Shown: piece by piece, positions 46,558 through 56,224 of the stretch
Layout of the letters: the number at the start of each line of letters is the position of its first letter
Position numbering within the stretch: position 1 is the stretch's first letter
From: an uncultured Neomegalonema sp.
Lineage (GTDB): Bacteria > Pseudomonadota > Alphaproteobacteria > Rhodobacterales > Rhodobacteraceae
Assembly (NCBI GenBank): GCA_937990185.1
Contig: CALKBI010000012.1
Span: 1 to 64,000, forward strand
Length of the DNA: 64,000 nucleotides
Reading direction: 5' to 3'
Notes under the pieces: generated by a model
Told to the model about the DNA's origin: nothing
Database searches by the model: none
What the model saw: only the letters and a program-made list of their open reading frames with translations
Program-made: the position numbers and the translations under genes

Positions 46558-47439
46558 ATGACCGATACAGCACTGCCAACAGCGACCGAAGAACAACGGG
46601 CGACAAATCTCTCGGAAATCCGTGTCGGAATCGATTCGGTTGATGATCAGATCCATGCCTTGCTGTTGCGCCGTGCTGAATTTGTAGAGCAAGTCGCCGC
46701 CACCAAACGCCTCGCGGATGGGACACTACCAAAGGGTGCATATCGCCCAGCCCGTGAAGCGTCGATAATGCGCCGCCTGCACGCGCAGAACCGTTCTCCC
46801 CTGCCCTTCAGCATCGTTTTTACCTGTTGGCGAGAGATCATCGGCGGATTTACAGCAATGCAAAACCCTGTTTCCATCTCGGTACAGGCTTTAACTTCCA
46901 ACGACATCCTCGACACCGCACGCGCGCATTTTGGTGCAGCGGCCCAAATCTCGCCGCGCGAAACTTTAGAGAGTGTGGTTCAAGACATCGCGCAAGACGC
47001 CGGGACAATAGGCGTGGCATCAGCCCGATTTGAAGATACGCCAGAAGATGCATGGTGGCTGGCTTGCATGGGCAACGACGCGCAATCACCTCGTGTTATC
47101 TCCGCCTTGCCCTTCTATGGAGACGAGATCACCGCATATTGCCTCAGCCATGCACCCCTAGAAGAGAGCGGCGACGATGATACGCTTATCGCCGTCCAAT
47201 TCGACACGGTTCAGAACAACGATGACATCGACAAAAGGCTAGACGGCGCGTCACTCAAAGCAGAGGTGTTGCATATCTCCGGCAATACAGCGCTAATCAA
47301 AATTGCTGGCTTTCACGTTGAACAAGATGCCCCCATGCATCAAACACTTGCCAAAGCACTCGATGTTCAAACGTCGCAAATTTCGGTTATCGGTGCTTAT
47401 CCTACTCCGATTCGCAAACTTTCCGATAAAGAGGAATGA
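46558..47439 (+). CDS. chorismate mutase (type II/AroQ) with about 195-aa C-terminal extension
   Basis: LSEIRVGIDSVDDQIHALLLRRAEFVEQVAATKR...YRPAREASIMRRLHAQNR..PFSIVFTCWREIIGG; upstream of and overlapping hisC. Confidence 0.85.
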   Translation: MTDTALPTATEEQRATNLSEIRVGIDSVDDQIHALLLRRAEFVEQVAATKRLADGTLPKGAYRPAREASIMRRLHAQNRSPLPFSIVFTCWREIIGGFTAMQNPVSISVQALTSNDILDTARAHFGAAAQISPRETLESVVQDIAQDAGTIGVASARFEDTPEDAWWLACMGNDAQSPRVISALPFYGDEITAYCLSHAPLEESGDDDTLIAVQFDTVQNNDDIDKRLDGASLKAEVLHISGNTALIKIAGFHVEQDAPMHQTLAKALDVQTSQISVIGAYPTPIRKLSDKEE

Positions 47440-48527
47440 GCATGACTCCAGAACCAAAACCCGGTCTCATGCGGATATCTCCCTATGTTGGCGGCAAAGC
47501 GACAGTTGCCGGAGCGAACCGGATTGTAAAACTGTCCTCGAATGAAAACCCCCACGGTGCAAGCCCGCGCGCTGTTGAGGCATTTCGTGCTGCCGGTGAT
47601 AACCTCGCTCTCTATCCTGATGGCGGTGCAGTTGCATTGACCCAAGCCATCGCGAACAGCGAGAACCTGAATGCTGACCGGATCATGGTCGGTTCGGGGT
47701 CAGACGAAATATTATCATTGCTCTGCCTCGCTTATGCCGGTCCCGGCGACGAAGTGCTGCACTCCGCGCATGGATTTCTGATGTATGCGATCTCAGCGAA
47801 AGCTGTCGGCGCTGATCCTATCGCAGCCCCGGAGAAAGATCTCCATGCCGATGTGGATGCGTTGCTAGAGGCAGCCAATGAGAAGACGAAACTCGTCTTC
47901 CTCGCGAATCCCAACAATCCAACAGGTACTTTAATCGCGGATAGTGAAATCCGGCGGCTACGCGAAGGGTTACCGCCTCAAGCCTTACTCGTTATTGATG
48001 CTGCCTACGCGGAATATGTCGAGCAGGGCGATTACGATCCCGGAGTCGCCCTCGTCGAAGAACGCGATGACGTAATCATGACGCGCACATTTTCAAAAAT
48101 TCACGGCCTCGCCGCGCTCCGCCTCGGGTGGTGCTATGGCCCGCCCGCCGTCATAGATGCCCTGCACCGCGCACGGGGACCGTTCAACACTTCCGCTCCG
48201 GCACAGGCGGCGGGAACGGCGGCGATTGAAGATACTGCATTCGTCAAGGCGACCCGCGAAGACAACGCCACAGAGCGCGCTCGTGTCACCGAAGCGCTGA
48301 CAGCGCTTGGCCTTTCCGTGACGCCTTCCCACGGCAATTTTGTGCTGGCCGAAACTGGTGAAGATGGCCCACATTCAGCAGCCAAAACAGACGAATATCT
48401 TCAAACTCGCGGCATCCTCATCCGTCGGATGGATGGGTACGGCCTGCCCGGTCATTTGCGTATTTCAATCGGAACGGCAGAAGAGAACGGGTTGCTCATT
48501 AATGCACTGCGGGAATTCTTAGCATGA
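47436..48527 (+). CDS. hisC: histidinol-phosphate aminotransferase
   Basis: KLSSNENPHGASPRAVEAFR, NPNNPTGTLI, IDAAYAEYVEQGDYDPG, RTFSKIHGLAALRLGWCYGP. Confidence 0.93.
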   Translation: MSMTPEPKPGLMRISPYVGGKATVAGANRIVKLSSNENPHGASPRAVEAFRAAGDNLALYPDGGAVALTQAIANSENLNADRIMVGSGSDEILSLLCLAYAGPGDEVLHSAHGFLMYAISAKAVGADPIAAPEKDLHADVDALLEAANEKTKLVFLANPNNPTGTLIADSEIRRLREGLPPQALLVIDAAYAEYVEQGDYDPGVALVEERDDVIMTRTFSKIHGLAALRLGWCYGPPAVIDALHRARGPFNTSAPAQAAGTAAIEDTAFVKATREDNATERARVTEALTALGLSVTPSHGNFVLAETGEDGPHSAAKTDEYLQTRGILIRRMDGYGLPGHLRISIGTAEENGLLINALREFLA

Positions 48528-49441
48528 TCCCTCGTCTCGCCCTTATTGGCCTTGGCCTAATCGGTTCATCGATTGCTCATGCGGCAAAGCGGGGCAATCT
48601 TGTCGGTGAAATTGTTGGCTATGCCCGCTCGCCCGAAACGCGCGAGACCGCGCTGGAAATCGGATTTATTGACCGAGCCTGCGACACCGCAGCAGAGGCA
48701 GCGAAAGATGCGGATATCGTGATCCTTTGCACCCCTGTCGGAACGATAGAGGCCATAACCAAAGAAATCGCGCCCTCATTAAAACAAGGGGCCATCCTGT
48801 CCGATGTCGGCTCGGTCAAAGCATCCGTTATCGCTCAGGCTCTGCCGCATCTTCCAAAAGGCGTCCATCTCGTTCCCGCTCACCCGGTTGCAGGAACCGA
48901 AAAGTCTGGTCCGACTTCCGGTTTCGCGACCCTTTTTGATAACCGTTGGTGTATCCTTACCCCCGTCCCCGGCGGTGACCCTGATGCGCTGAAAACGGTG
49001 GAAGAATTTTGGAGGGCGCTCGGCTCCAACGTCGATACGATGCCGCCCGAACATCACGACCGCGTTCTGGCTGTGACCTCGCATATCCCTCACCTGATCG
49101 CCTATACGATATGCGGAACAGCGAGCGAGTTGGAAACCGTCACCGGCTCAGAAGTCATCAAATATTCTGCCGCCGGTTTCCGCGACTTCACCCGGATTGC
49201 CGCCTCTGATCCAACGATGTGGCGCGATGTGTTTCTGCACAACAAAGACGCGACACTGGAAGTTCTGGGGCGACTGACCGAAGACATTTTCGCGCTACAA
49301 CGGGCCATCCGCAAAGGGGATGGCGAGATGTTATTCGATCAATTCACGCGGACACGCGCGATCCGGCGTAGCATCGTAGAAGCGGGACAAGATACGGACG
49401 CCGATAACTTCGGACGTGATGGCGAAAAGAAAGAGGGTTGA
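48524..49441 (+). CDS. tyrC: prephenate/arogenate dehydrogenase
   Basis: LALIGLGLIGSSIAHAAKR, LSDVGSVKASVI, PAHPVAGTEKSGPTSGFATLFDNRWCILTP, HIPHLIAYTI. Confidence 0.92.
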   Translation: MIPRLALIGLGLIGSSIAHAAKRGNLVGEIVGYARSPETRETALEIGFIDRACDTAAEAAKDADIVILCTPVGTIEAITKEIAPSLKQGAILSDVGSVKASVIAQALPHLPKGVHLVPAHPVAGTEKSGPTSGFATLFDNRWCILTPVPGGDPDALKTVEEFWRALGSNVDTMPPEHHDRVLAVTSHIPHLIAYTICGTASELETVTGSEVIKYSAAGFRDFTRIAASDPTMWRDVFLHNKDATLEVLGRLTEDIFALQRAIRKGDGEMLFDQFTRTRAIRRSIVEAGQDTDADNFGRDGEKKEG

Positions 49442-50310
49442 TGAACAAAGTCCGCGTTGCCTCCGTTCAATTCGAGTTACAAACGCTCGAAACTGCTGAC
49501 GCATTCTATGCTCGCATTGATGATTTCACGCGCATCGCCGCTGACTACGGATGCGCGTTCATCACTTTTCCAGAATGGTTTACGCTTCCCCTTCTCAGCA
49601 TAGGTGAACGCCTTGCTCCCGCAGAGGCAATGGACGCGCTCGTAAATCATTTGCCCGAATTCAAGTCCGAGCTTGCTGAGATGGCATCCCGATACGATAT
49701 AACGATCATTGGAGGCTCTACTGCCGAGCGTACAGAGAGCGGATTTTACAACACCTGCTTTGTCTTCCTGAAAGACGGCTCGATCCATCGCCAACCGAAA
49801 ATTCACCCAACACCGGATGAAAAAGCGGTCTGGAATATCATCGGAGCATCCGAACTCGGCACAATTCCAACCGAGCACGGCCCCATTGCCGTTCAAATCT
49901 GTTACGATTCCGAATTCCCGGAACTAACCCGCAGACAAATCGATCTGGGCGCGCGCCTCTTGTTTGTCCCTTACGCCACCGATGCGAGAACAGGCCACCT
50001 CAGAGTTAAATACTGCTGCCACGCGCGAACAATAGAAAATCAGATTTACGTCGTCACCTCTGGAAACTGTGGCAGAGTTTCTGGCGTTGAAAATATCGAC
50101 ATCAGCTATGCTCAAAGCGCGATTATGACCCCCTGCGATCACCCGTTCGCACGGGATGGCATCGCAAGTGAGGCAAGCGAAAACGTTGAACAACTCATCG
50201 TCGCCGATCTTGATCTCGATCTACTCGATTGGGCGAGAGCCAAAGGCGCGGTGCAAAATGTGAATGACCGCCGCAAAGACCTTTATTCCGTTGAATGGCA
50301 AGGCTCATAA
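49441..50310 (+). CDS. carbon-nitrogen hydrolase (nitrilase superfamily)
   Basis: AFITFPEWFTLPLL (Glu), IHRQPKIHPTPDEKAVW (Lys), VQICYDSEFPEL (Cys). Confidence 0.9.
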   Translation: MNKVRVASVQFELQTLETADAFYARIDDFTRIAADYGCAFITFPEWFTLPLLSIGERLAPAEAMDALVNHLPEFKSELAEMASRYDITIIGGSTAERTESGFYNTCFVFLKDGSIHRQPKIHPTPDEKAVWNIIGASELGTIPTEHGPIAVQICYDSEFPELTRRQIDLGARLLFVPYATDARTGHLRVKYCCHARTIENQIYVVTSGNCGRVSGVENIDISYAQSAIMTPCDHPFARDGIASEASENVEQLIVADLDLDLLDWARAKGAVQNVNDRRKDLYSVEWQGS

Positions 50311-50413
50311 TTTTCATGGATAAGTCCGTTCGAACGCCACTTAAATATTTGTCACATCGCTACTCAGGCGCTCAATTCGCATAAGAGTTTGAGACGCTAA
50401 TTTGGAGATCAAA

Positions 50414-51523
50414 ATGGCCACTGCATCGAACGAGATACCAACAACGATGAACGCTTTCGTTCTGACAGAGCATGGTGATCTCAATGCTCTGAAGTTTCAT
50501 ACCGATTGGCCAGTCCCAACGCCCAACGATGATCAGGTTTTGATCAAGGTTAAAGCGTGCGGGCTAAACAACACGGACATCAACACCCGCACCGGCTGGT
50601 ACTCGAAAGCTGTGACAGAAGCCACGAGTGGCGGCGGATACGACAAGGTAGATGATGAAGATCCGACATGGGGCGGCGCACCAATCACCTTTCCTCGTAT
50701 CCAAGGCGCAGATGTTTGCGGTGAAGTCGTTGCTGTTGGAAAAAACGCTGATGCCTCACTCATTGGCAGACGTGTCCTGACGGATAATTGGTTACGCGAT
50801 TGGGCTGATCCGATGAATCGTGAGGGAACAGGGTACTTTGGCAGCGAATGTGACGGAGGTTACGCAGAATATGCCGTTCTGGATCGCCGCAATGTCGGAC
50901 CAATAGATAGCACGCTGACAGACGCAGAGCTTGCAACTTTTTCCTGCAGCTCAACGACCGCAGAGGGAATGTTGTCGCGCGCGAATGTCACCGACAAAGA
51001 CACTGTACTTGTGACAGGCGCATCTGGCGGCGTCGGCTCTGCATTGGTGCAACTCGCAAAGCGGCGCGGGGCGCGTGTTGTGGGCATGGCTTCCGAAGCA
51101 AAGCACGCCGACGTCTTAAAGCTTGGCGCAGATGTGATGCTGCCACGCTCGCCGACAAACCTGCAGTCAGCCCTAAAACAAGCCATCGGACAGGAAACAG
51201 TTACCGTTGTTGCAGATATTGTCGGCGGGCCGACCTTCCCCGATTTGGTCGAGGTATTATCACGCGGCGGGCGTTATACTTGTTCGGGTGCGATTGCCGG
51301 TCCGATGGTCGATCTCGATTTGCGAACGCTCTATCTCAACGATTTGACATTCACCGGATCAACAGTGATTGAGCCGCACATCTTTCATGATGTTGTCGGC
51401 TACATAGAGCGCGGAGAAATCAAACCGGTCCTCGCCGCGACGTATCCACTGGCAGACTTACAAAAAGCCCAGCAGGCGTTTATCGACAAAAAGCATACCG
51501 GCAACATTGTCGTAATCCCATAA
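50414..51523 (+). CDS. zinc-binding-type (MDR) alcohol dehydrogenase family protein
   Basis: VLIKVKACGLNNTDINTRTGWY, IQGADVCGEVVAVG, VLVTGASGGVGSALVQLAKRRGARVVG. Confidence 0.9.
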   Translation: MATASNEIPTTMNAFVLTEHGDLNALKFHTDWPVPTPNDDQVLIKVKACGLNNTDINTRTGWYSKAVTEATSGGGYDKVDDEDPTWGGAPITFPRIQGADVCGEVVAVGKNADASLIGRRVLTDNWLRDWADPMNREGTGYFGSECDGGYAEYAVLDRRNVGPIDSTLTDAELATFSCSSTTAEGMLSRANVTDKDTVLVTGASGGVGSALVQLAKRRGARVVGMASEAKHADVLKLGADVMLPRSPTNLQSALKQAIGQETVTVVADIVGGPTFPDLVEVLSRGGRYTCSGAIAGPMVDLDLRTLYLNDLTFTGSTVIEPHIFHDVVGYIERGEIKPVLAATYPLADLQKAQQAFIDKKHTGNIVVIP

Positions 51524-51586
51524 ATGCCAACCTCGTGGTTTGCGGTGCGATTGAGACACGGAAACAATCGCACCATGAACCGCGCT

Positions 51587-52837
51587 CTAACTAACAATCT
51601 GCGCTGTTTCGACAACAGCATGGAACAGGACTTCTGCCCCAGCTGTTGACCATTCTTTCGAGATATCTTCCGCTTCATTATGTGATAACCCGTCCACACA
51701 TGGACACATCACCATAGCGGTTGGATACATGCGGTTGATCCAACACGCATCATGGCCTGCACCGCTCACTATATTTCGATGAGAATGGCCAAGGCGTTCT
51801 GCGGCATTCCGCACAGCAGTTACGCAGCCTTCATCGAACTCAACCGGATCGAAACCGCCAACTTTTTCCAGCTCAACCTCAAGCCCCATCTCATCACAAA
51901 TCTTCTTTGCGCCGACCGCTAAACGTTGTTCCATATCTTCGATGGTGGCGAGGACCGGCGAGCGGAAGTCCACCGTGAAGACGACTTTGCCGGGGATCAC
52001 ATTGCGTGAGTTTGGATAAACGTCGATATGACCCGCCGCGCCCACCGCGTCTGGTTTATGCGACCACGCAATCTCATCCACGAGTTCTAAAATCCTGGCC
52101 ATTCCCAGACCGGCATTTTTCCGCATCGGCATCGGTGTGGAACCGGTATGAGAGTCTCGCCCTGTCACTGTTACTTGCGTCCAACTGAGGCCCTGTCCAT
52201 GTGTCACGACGCCAATATCGACGCCTTCAGCCTCTAATATAGGGCCTTGCTCGATATGAAGCTCAAAGAAAGCATGCATTTTACGTTCGCCGACTTCCTC
52301 TTCGCCGCGCCAGCCGATGCGTTTGAGTTCATCTCCGAATGTCAAACCCGCCGCATCTGTCTTGGAATACGCTTCGTCTTGCGTGATGATCCCAGCAAAG
52401 ACTGCCGATGCCATCATCGCTGGGGCAAAGCGCGTGCCCTCTTCGTTGGTCCAATTCACCACGGCAATCGGATGCTTGGTCTTGATATCGAGGTCATTAA
52501 GCGTTCTTACGATTTCTAATCCGCCCAAGACACCAAGCACGCCATCATAACGACCGCCGGTTGGTTGTGTATCAAGGTGCGAGCCGACCATAACCGGCAG
52601 AGCATCCGAGTCCTGACCGGGGCGAACCGCGAACATATTCCCCATCTGGTCTACACCAACAGTACAGCCTGCCTCTTCAGCCCATCGCTGAAACAACGCT
52701 CGGCCTTCGCCATCTTCGTCTGTTACCGTCTGACGGTTAGACCCTCCCGCCACGCCCGGGCCAATCTTCGCTATTTCATGAATTGTATCCCACAGGCGAT
52801 CTCCGTTGATCCGAAGGTTTTCTCCCGGTGCAGACAT
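51587..52837 (-). CDS. Zn-dependent amidase/hydrolase (N-carbamoyl-L-amino acid hydrolase / beta-ureidopropionase family, M20)
   Basis: MVGSHLDTQPTGGRYDGVLGVLGGLEIVR, NEEGTRFAPAMMASAVFAG, LHIEQGPILEAE, SGAGHDACWI. Confidence 0.92.
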   Translation of the reverse strand: MSAPGENLRINGDRLWDTIHEIAKIGPGVAGGSNRQTVTDEDGEGRALFQRWAEEAGCTVGVDQMGNMFAVRPGQDSDALPVMVGSHLDTQPTGGRYDGVLGVLGGLEIVRTLNDLDIKTKHPIAVVNWTNEEGTRFAPAMMASAVFAGIITQDEAYSKTDAAGLTFGDELKRIGWRGEEEVGERKMHAFFELHIEQGPILEAEGVDIGVVTHGQGLSWTQVTVTGRDSHTGSTPMPMRKNAGLGMARILELVDEIAWSHKPDAVGAAGHIDVYPNSRNVIPGKVVFTVDFRSPVLATIEDMEQRLAVGAKKICDEMGLEVELEKVGGFDPVEFDEGCVTAVRNAAERLGHSHRNIVSGAGHDACWINRMYPTAMVMCPCVDGLSHNEAEDISKEWSTAGAEVLFHAVVETAQIVS

Positions 52838-52850
52838 ATTGTTCCCCTAG

Positions 52851-52861
52851 GTCAATTTGAC
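52851..52861. promoter_or_regulatory. candidate TetR operator (GTCAA-T-TTGAC)
   Basis: 5-bp perfect inverted repeat around 1 nt in the divergent spacer between the hydrolase and TetR genes; resembles RutR half sites (TTGACC). Confidence 0.4.
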
Positions 52862-52979
52862 GTACGTTTCATTTTTTGAGGCTAACAGCCTCTATTTATC
52901 GAAATGCGATTATTTACTTGGCGAAAAGTTGAACTGGTCACAGAATGCTGGTCAAGCTGAAACTCGAGGCAAGGTGCGG

Positions 52980-53627
52980 ATGACAGTAACTGAGACAACA
53001 ATAGCGCGGGCAACGAAGACCCGGCGTAAAACACGAATCCAACGCGAAAAGGAAGGTATTATCCTTAATGCCGCGCTTGATGTTTTTTCGGCGTATGGGT
53101 TTGCAGGAACGACAATTGACAAAATTGCAGCCACTGCAGGGATGTCTAAGCCAAATTTATTGTATTATTTTGCCAGCAAGGAAGACGTCTACGTTACCTT
53201 GCTAGATAAACAACTAGCGGATTGGGTCGTCCCACTGGAGCAGATTCGCGAAGACGGCGACCCTATAGAAGAATTGCGCGCATATGTGCGACGCAAGCTG
53301 GAATTGTCGCGTCAAAGACCTCGTGAATCAAGACTTTATGCGATGGAAATCATTCATGGTGCACCCCACATCAAAACTGCATCATTTAAAGATTTGCGGA
53401 AGGTTGTAGAAGAAAAAGTAGCTGTAATCCAAGGCTGGGCCGATGCAGGTAGAATTACCGCAATCAATCCAACCCATCTTATTTTTGCGATCTGGGCAAC
53501 GACTCAACACTACGCTGATTTCGATGTTCAAATCCGCGCAATCGACGACTCAGATGATGATGAGTTATTCGAAACAGCGGCTAAGTCACTCGAAACGCTG
53601 TTGCTTGATGGTTTAAAAGCACGCTAG
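52980..53627 (+). CDS. TetR-family regulator, RutR-like
   Basis: AALDVFSAYGFAGTTIDKIAATAGMSKPNLLYYFASKEDVYVTLLDKQL and YcdC/RutR-type C-terminal segment; divergent from the N-carbamoyl hydrolase gene. Confidence 0.88.
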   Translation: MTVTETTIARATKTRRKTRIQREKEGIILNAALDVFSAYGFAGTTIDKIAATAGMSKPNLLYYFASKEDVYVTLLDKQLADWVVPLEQIREDGDPIEELRAYVRRKLELSRQRPRESRLYAMEIIHGAPHIKTASFKDLRKVVEEKVAVIQGWADAGRITAINPTHLIFAIWATTQHYADFDVQIRAIDDSDDDELFETAAKSLETLLLDGLKAR

Positions 53628-53783
53628 CCACCCACCCGACCTACCCCACGGCCCTTGAGGGTGTTCGCGTCTGGCACTTCAGATTCCATTGAGTCTGAAA
53701 CAATATTGAGGTCGAAAGTTGAGCCAGCCTTGAAGCATCATCAGCCAAAGCCGGTGAATGGGAAACAGACATGACGCTAACCG

Positions 53784-53939
53784 CTCTCGAATAATCTGCT
53801 GCGTGTCGTCGATGCAGATTTGGAAGATGATGAGCGTTTCGTAAGGCATCGTCTGGGCCGCATAAGCCGCATTAGCTCTATAGACTCGAATTTCGTCTAT
53901 AACGCGGTGAAACGTACTTCAGTATTTCCAGAACGATGA
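53784..53939 (+). pseudogene. possible CDS remnant of unknown origin
   Basis: 51-codon protein-like reading LSNNLLRVVDADLEDDERFVRHRLGRISRISSIDSNFVYNAVKRTSVFPER* with no start codon, inside a 440-bp region otherwise lacking a usable ORF. Confidence 0.3.
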
Positions 53940-54070
53940 AGCTCAGGTTTGCCACTCGAGCTTAAGCTTTTCGATAGATCAGACGTATTACTGAAGATTT
54001 AGAAAAGAGCGAGCAAGATCAAATACAGCAGAAGCGCGCGACATATTTTTTGACATGCGAGTGAGATAAA

Positions 54071-55216
54071 ATGAATTCCGATACTGAAAACGAAACCGGA
54101 CCCTCAAAAAAACACTTCCGGTTCTTCGACAATCGCCAAAAATATCTCATGTTTGTCCATACATGCAGCGAAAAAGATGTCGTCGCAAAACGGGTTGGGC
54201 AAGAGCTTGACCAAATTGCGCCAACCCCGCCTGCGCTTAGGGTTTTCGACGGCGGGATCGGAGACGGCACGGTTCTTTCAAAAGTTATGCGGGAAATGCA
54301 TGGCCGTTTTCCAACGACACCATTTTATATCTCAGGCAAAGAAATCAGCCTTGAAGACATTAGATTATCCTTGGAGAAAATGGCGGATCGTTTGTTCGAA
54401 CATCCGGCAACAGTCATTGTCTTCACCAATATGTTCTACGCAGAAGCGCCGTGGTTGACACCCCGCTCTGCTGCTAAAGCAGACATGGTTTGGAAAGAGG
54501 TTGCTCTACAGGGAACGACATCGCACGAATTTGATCAGCAGATCACTGACCTCCACGATTTCCTCGGCGAGAACTGGCAAGCAAAACACAGCGAAAAGAC
54601 CGGCAATCCAATTTACGAAAAACCAGTTGCGCTGGTTCTCTATCGTGAAGATCACAAGTTCTTGCTGCACGATGTCATCCCGAAAAAAGGGGAAGCAAAA
54701 GCGGATTTCGATCTTGTACTCGCATCGCAACCTTACCGTCTTCGAGTCGCGGTAGAACAAAAAGTGCGGAACGTCGTTGCGCCTCTTGTGCGCGCTCTCA
54801 GATCTGGTGGGCGTTTGCTCGGCATTCACTCTTGCGGCCAAGACCCCGGAATGGAGCTGATCCAAAAAGTCTGGCCCGATGACAACCCGTTTACATCCAC
54901 CCGCAATGATATTTTTGAAGCGACTCAAAGCATCCTTGGCGATGAAGCGTCAGATTATGAGTATCATGACACCAGCGATGAAGAGGCGATTTTCAGATAC
55001 CAAATGCATACGCTGCCCGTTGAAGTCGATGCGAATATCGGAACATCGACTCTCTATGCCGCTTGGAATGCGGCTATTTATGTTGCTCAAATTAGCGACG
55101 ACCGATTGGACCCGGAGTTACTAGGTTCATTGTACTTGGAGGCGACGAAAGACGTCTTAAAAAGCAATGACGGCCTCTGGTTCAATGATGAGGCCTACGT
55201 GATTTCCAAAAAGTGA
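54071..55216 (+). CDS. SAM-dependent methyltransferase-like protein of unknown function
   Basis: 381 aa; ALRVFDGGIGDGTVLSKVMREM resembles methyltransferase motif I; VRALRSGGRLLGIHSCGQDPG resembles the post-motif III region. Confidence 0.6.
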   Translation: MNSDTENETGPSKKHFRFFDNRQKYLMFVHTCSEKDVVAKRVGQELDQIAPTPPALRVFDGGIGDGTVLSKVMREMHGRFPTTPFYISGKEISLEDIRLSLEKMADRLFEHPATVIVFTNMFYAEAPWLTPRSAAKADMVWKEVALQGTTSHEFDQQITDLHDFLGENWQAKHSEKTGNPIYEKPVALVLYREDHKFLLHDVIPKKGEAKADFDLVLASQPYRLRVAVEQKVRNVVAPLVRALRSGGRLLGIHSCGQDPGMELIQKVWPDDNPFTSTRNDIFEATQSILGDEASDYEYHDTSDEEAIFRYQMHTLPVEVDANIGTSTLYAAWNAAIYVAQISDDRLDPELLGSLYLEATKDVLKSNDGLWFNDEAYVISKK

Positions 55217-55331
55217 TCTATTGCATAGAGAGCAGTTTACACAGTCGAGAAAATAACAGTGACGTTGAAGTGAGCATCTAACGTTGAGCTAACGCTTGAG
55301 GAAAACACCGCTTGCGGATATCCAGTGCCGC

Positions 55332-56051
55332 ATGTGGAGTTTTGCTAACCCGAATAAGTTCATGCGCGTGTCAGGCTATGTCCTGCCCGTGACGTCAACA
55401 ATTGCGATCATCCTCTTTGTGTTGGGTGTTTATCAAGGGCTGTACGTCTTGCCGCCTGAGCGACTACAAGGCGACTCAGCCCGGATTATCCTCGTACACG
55501 TCCCCGCTGCTGCATTGTCAATCATGGTCTATGGCATGATGTGCGTCAGTTCGCTGTTTGCTTTGATCTGGCGGCATCCGGTCGCTGATCTGAGTGCCAA
55601 AGCCGCAGCTCCCGTTGGAGCGGCCTTTACATTGCTGGCGCTGGTTACCGGAGCAATCTGGGGATACCCGACATGGGGAACATGGTGGGTCTGGGATGCG
55701 CGACTTACCTCTGAGCTGATTCTGTTTTTCTTCTACATCGGTTATATCGCTCTTTGGGATGCGTTTGATGACGAGAGCAAAGCTGCACCAGCAGCAGCAA
55801 TTTTCTGCCTTGTCGGATCGGTGTTTGCAGTGCTGGCGAAATATTCCGTGCTGCTCTGGGAGACATTGCATCAACCGCCAAGCCTAACAATCGGCGGTGA
55901 GGAAAATGTCCATAATGCGTTTCACATTCCGCTATTAATGATGATGGCGGCATTCTTTTTGTATTTCCTGAGCGTCTGGCTCGTGAGAGTGCGGACTGAA
56001 ATCCGCGCCCGGCGCGTGCGGGCAATTCGACTAGCGGCGGCGCGCGAATGA
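55332..56051 (+). CDS. ccmC: heme exporter protein CcmC
   Basis: IILVHVPAAALSIMVYGMM, WGYPTWGTWWVWDARLTSELILFFFYIGYIAL (WWD heme-handling motif). Confidence 0.94.
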   Translation: MWSFANPNKFMRVSGYVLPVTSTIAIILFVLGVYQGLYVLPPERLQGDSARIILVHVPAAALSIMVYGMMCVSSLFALIWRHPVADLSAKAAAPVGAAFTLLALVTGAIWGYPTWGTWWVWDARLTSELILFFFYIGYIALWDAFDDESKAAPAAAIFCLVGSVFAVLAKYSVLLWETLHQPPSLTIGGEENVHNAFHIPLLMMMAAFFLYFLSVWLVRVRTEIRARRVRAIRLAAARE

Positions 56052-56224
56052 TTCCTGTTTATGAAGAGCAATACACATTTGCAATCTGGGCTTGCTATAG
56101 TGTGACAGCTTTCGTGCTGATCACAATGTTGGTCTATAGCCTCTGGCGTTCGCGAGTGACCAAGCGGGAACTCGAAGCATTGGACGGCGCACGTCGCCGC
56201 GCGCCTGCGGAGCCATCAAAATGA
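56048..56224 (+). CDS. ccmD: heme exporter protein CcmD (58 aa; not in ORF track)
   Basis: MIPVYEEQYTFAIWACYSVTAFVLITMLVYSLWRSRVTKRELEALDGARRRAPAEPSK*; overlaps both ccmC and ccmG. Confidence 0.88.
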   Translation: MIPVYEEQYTFAIWACYSVTAFVLITMLVYSLWRSRVTKRELEALDGARRRAPAEPSK

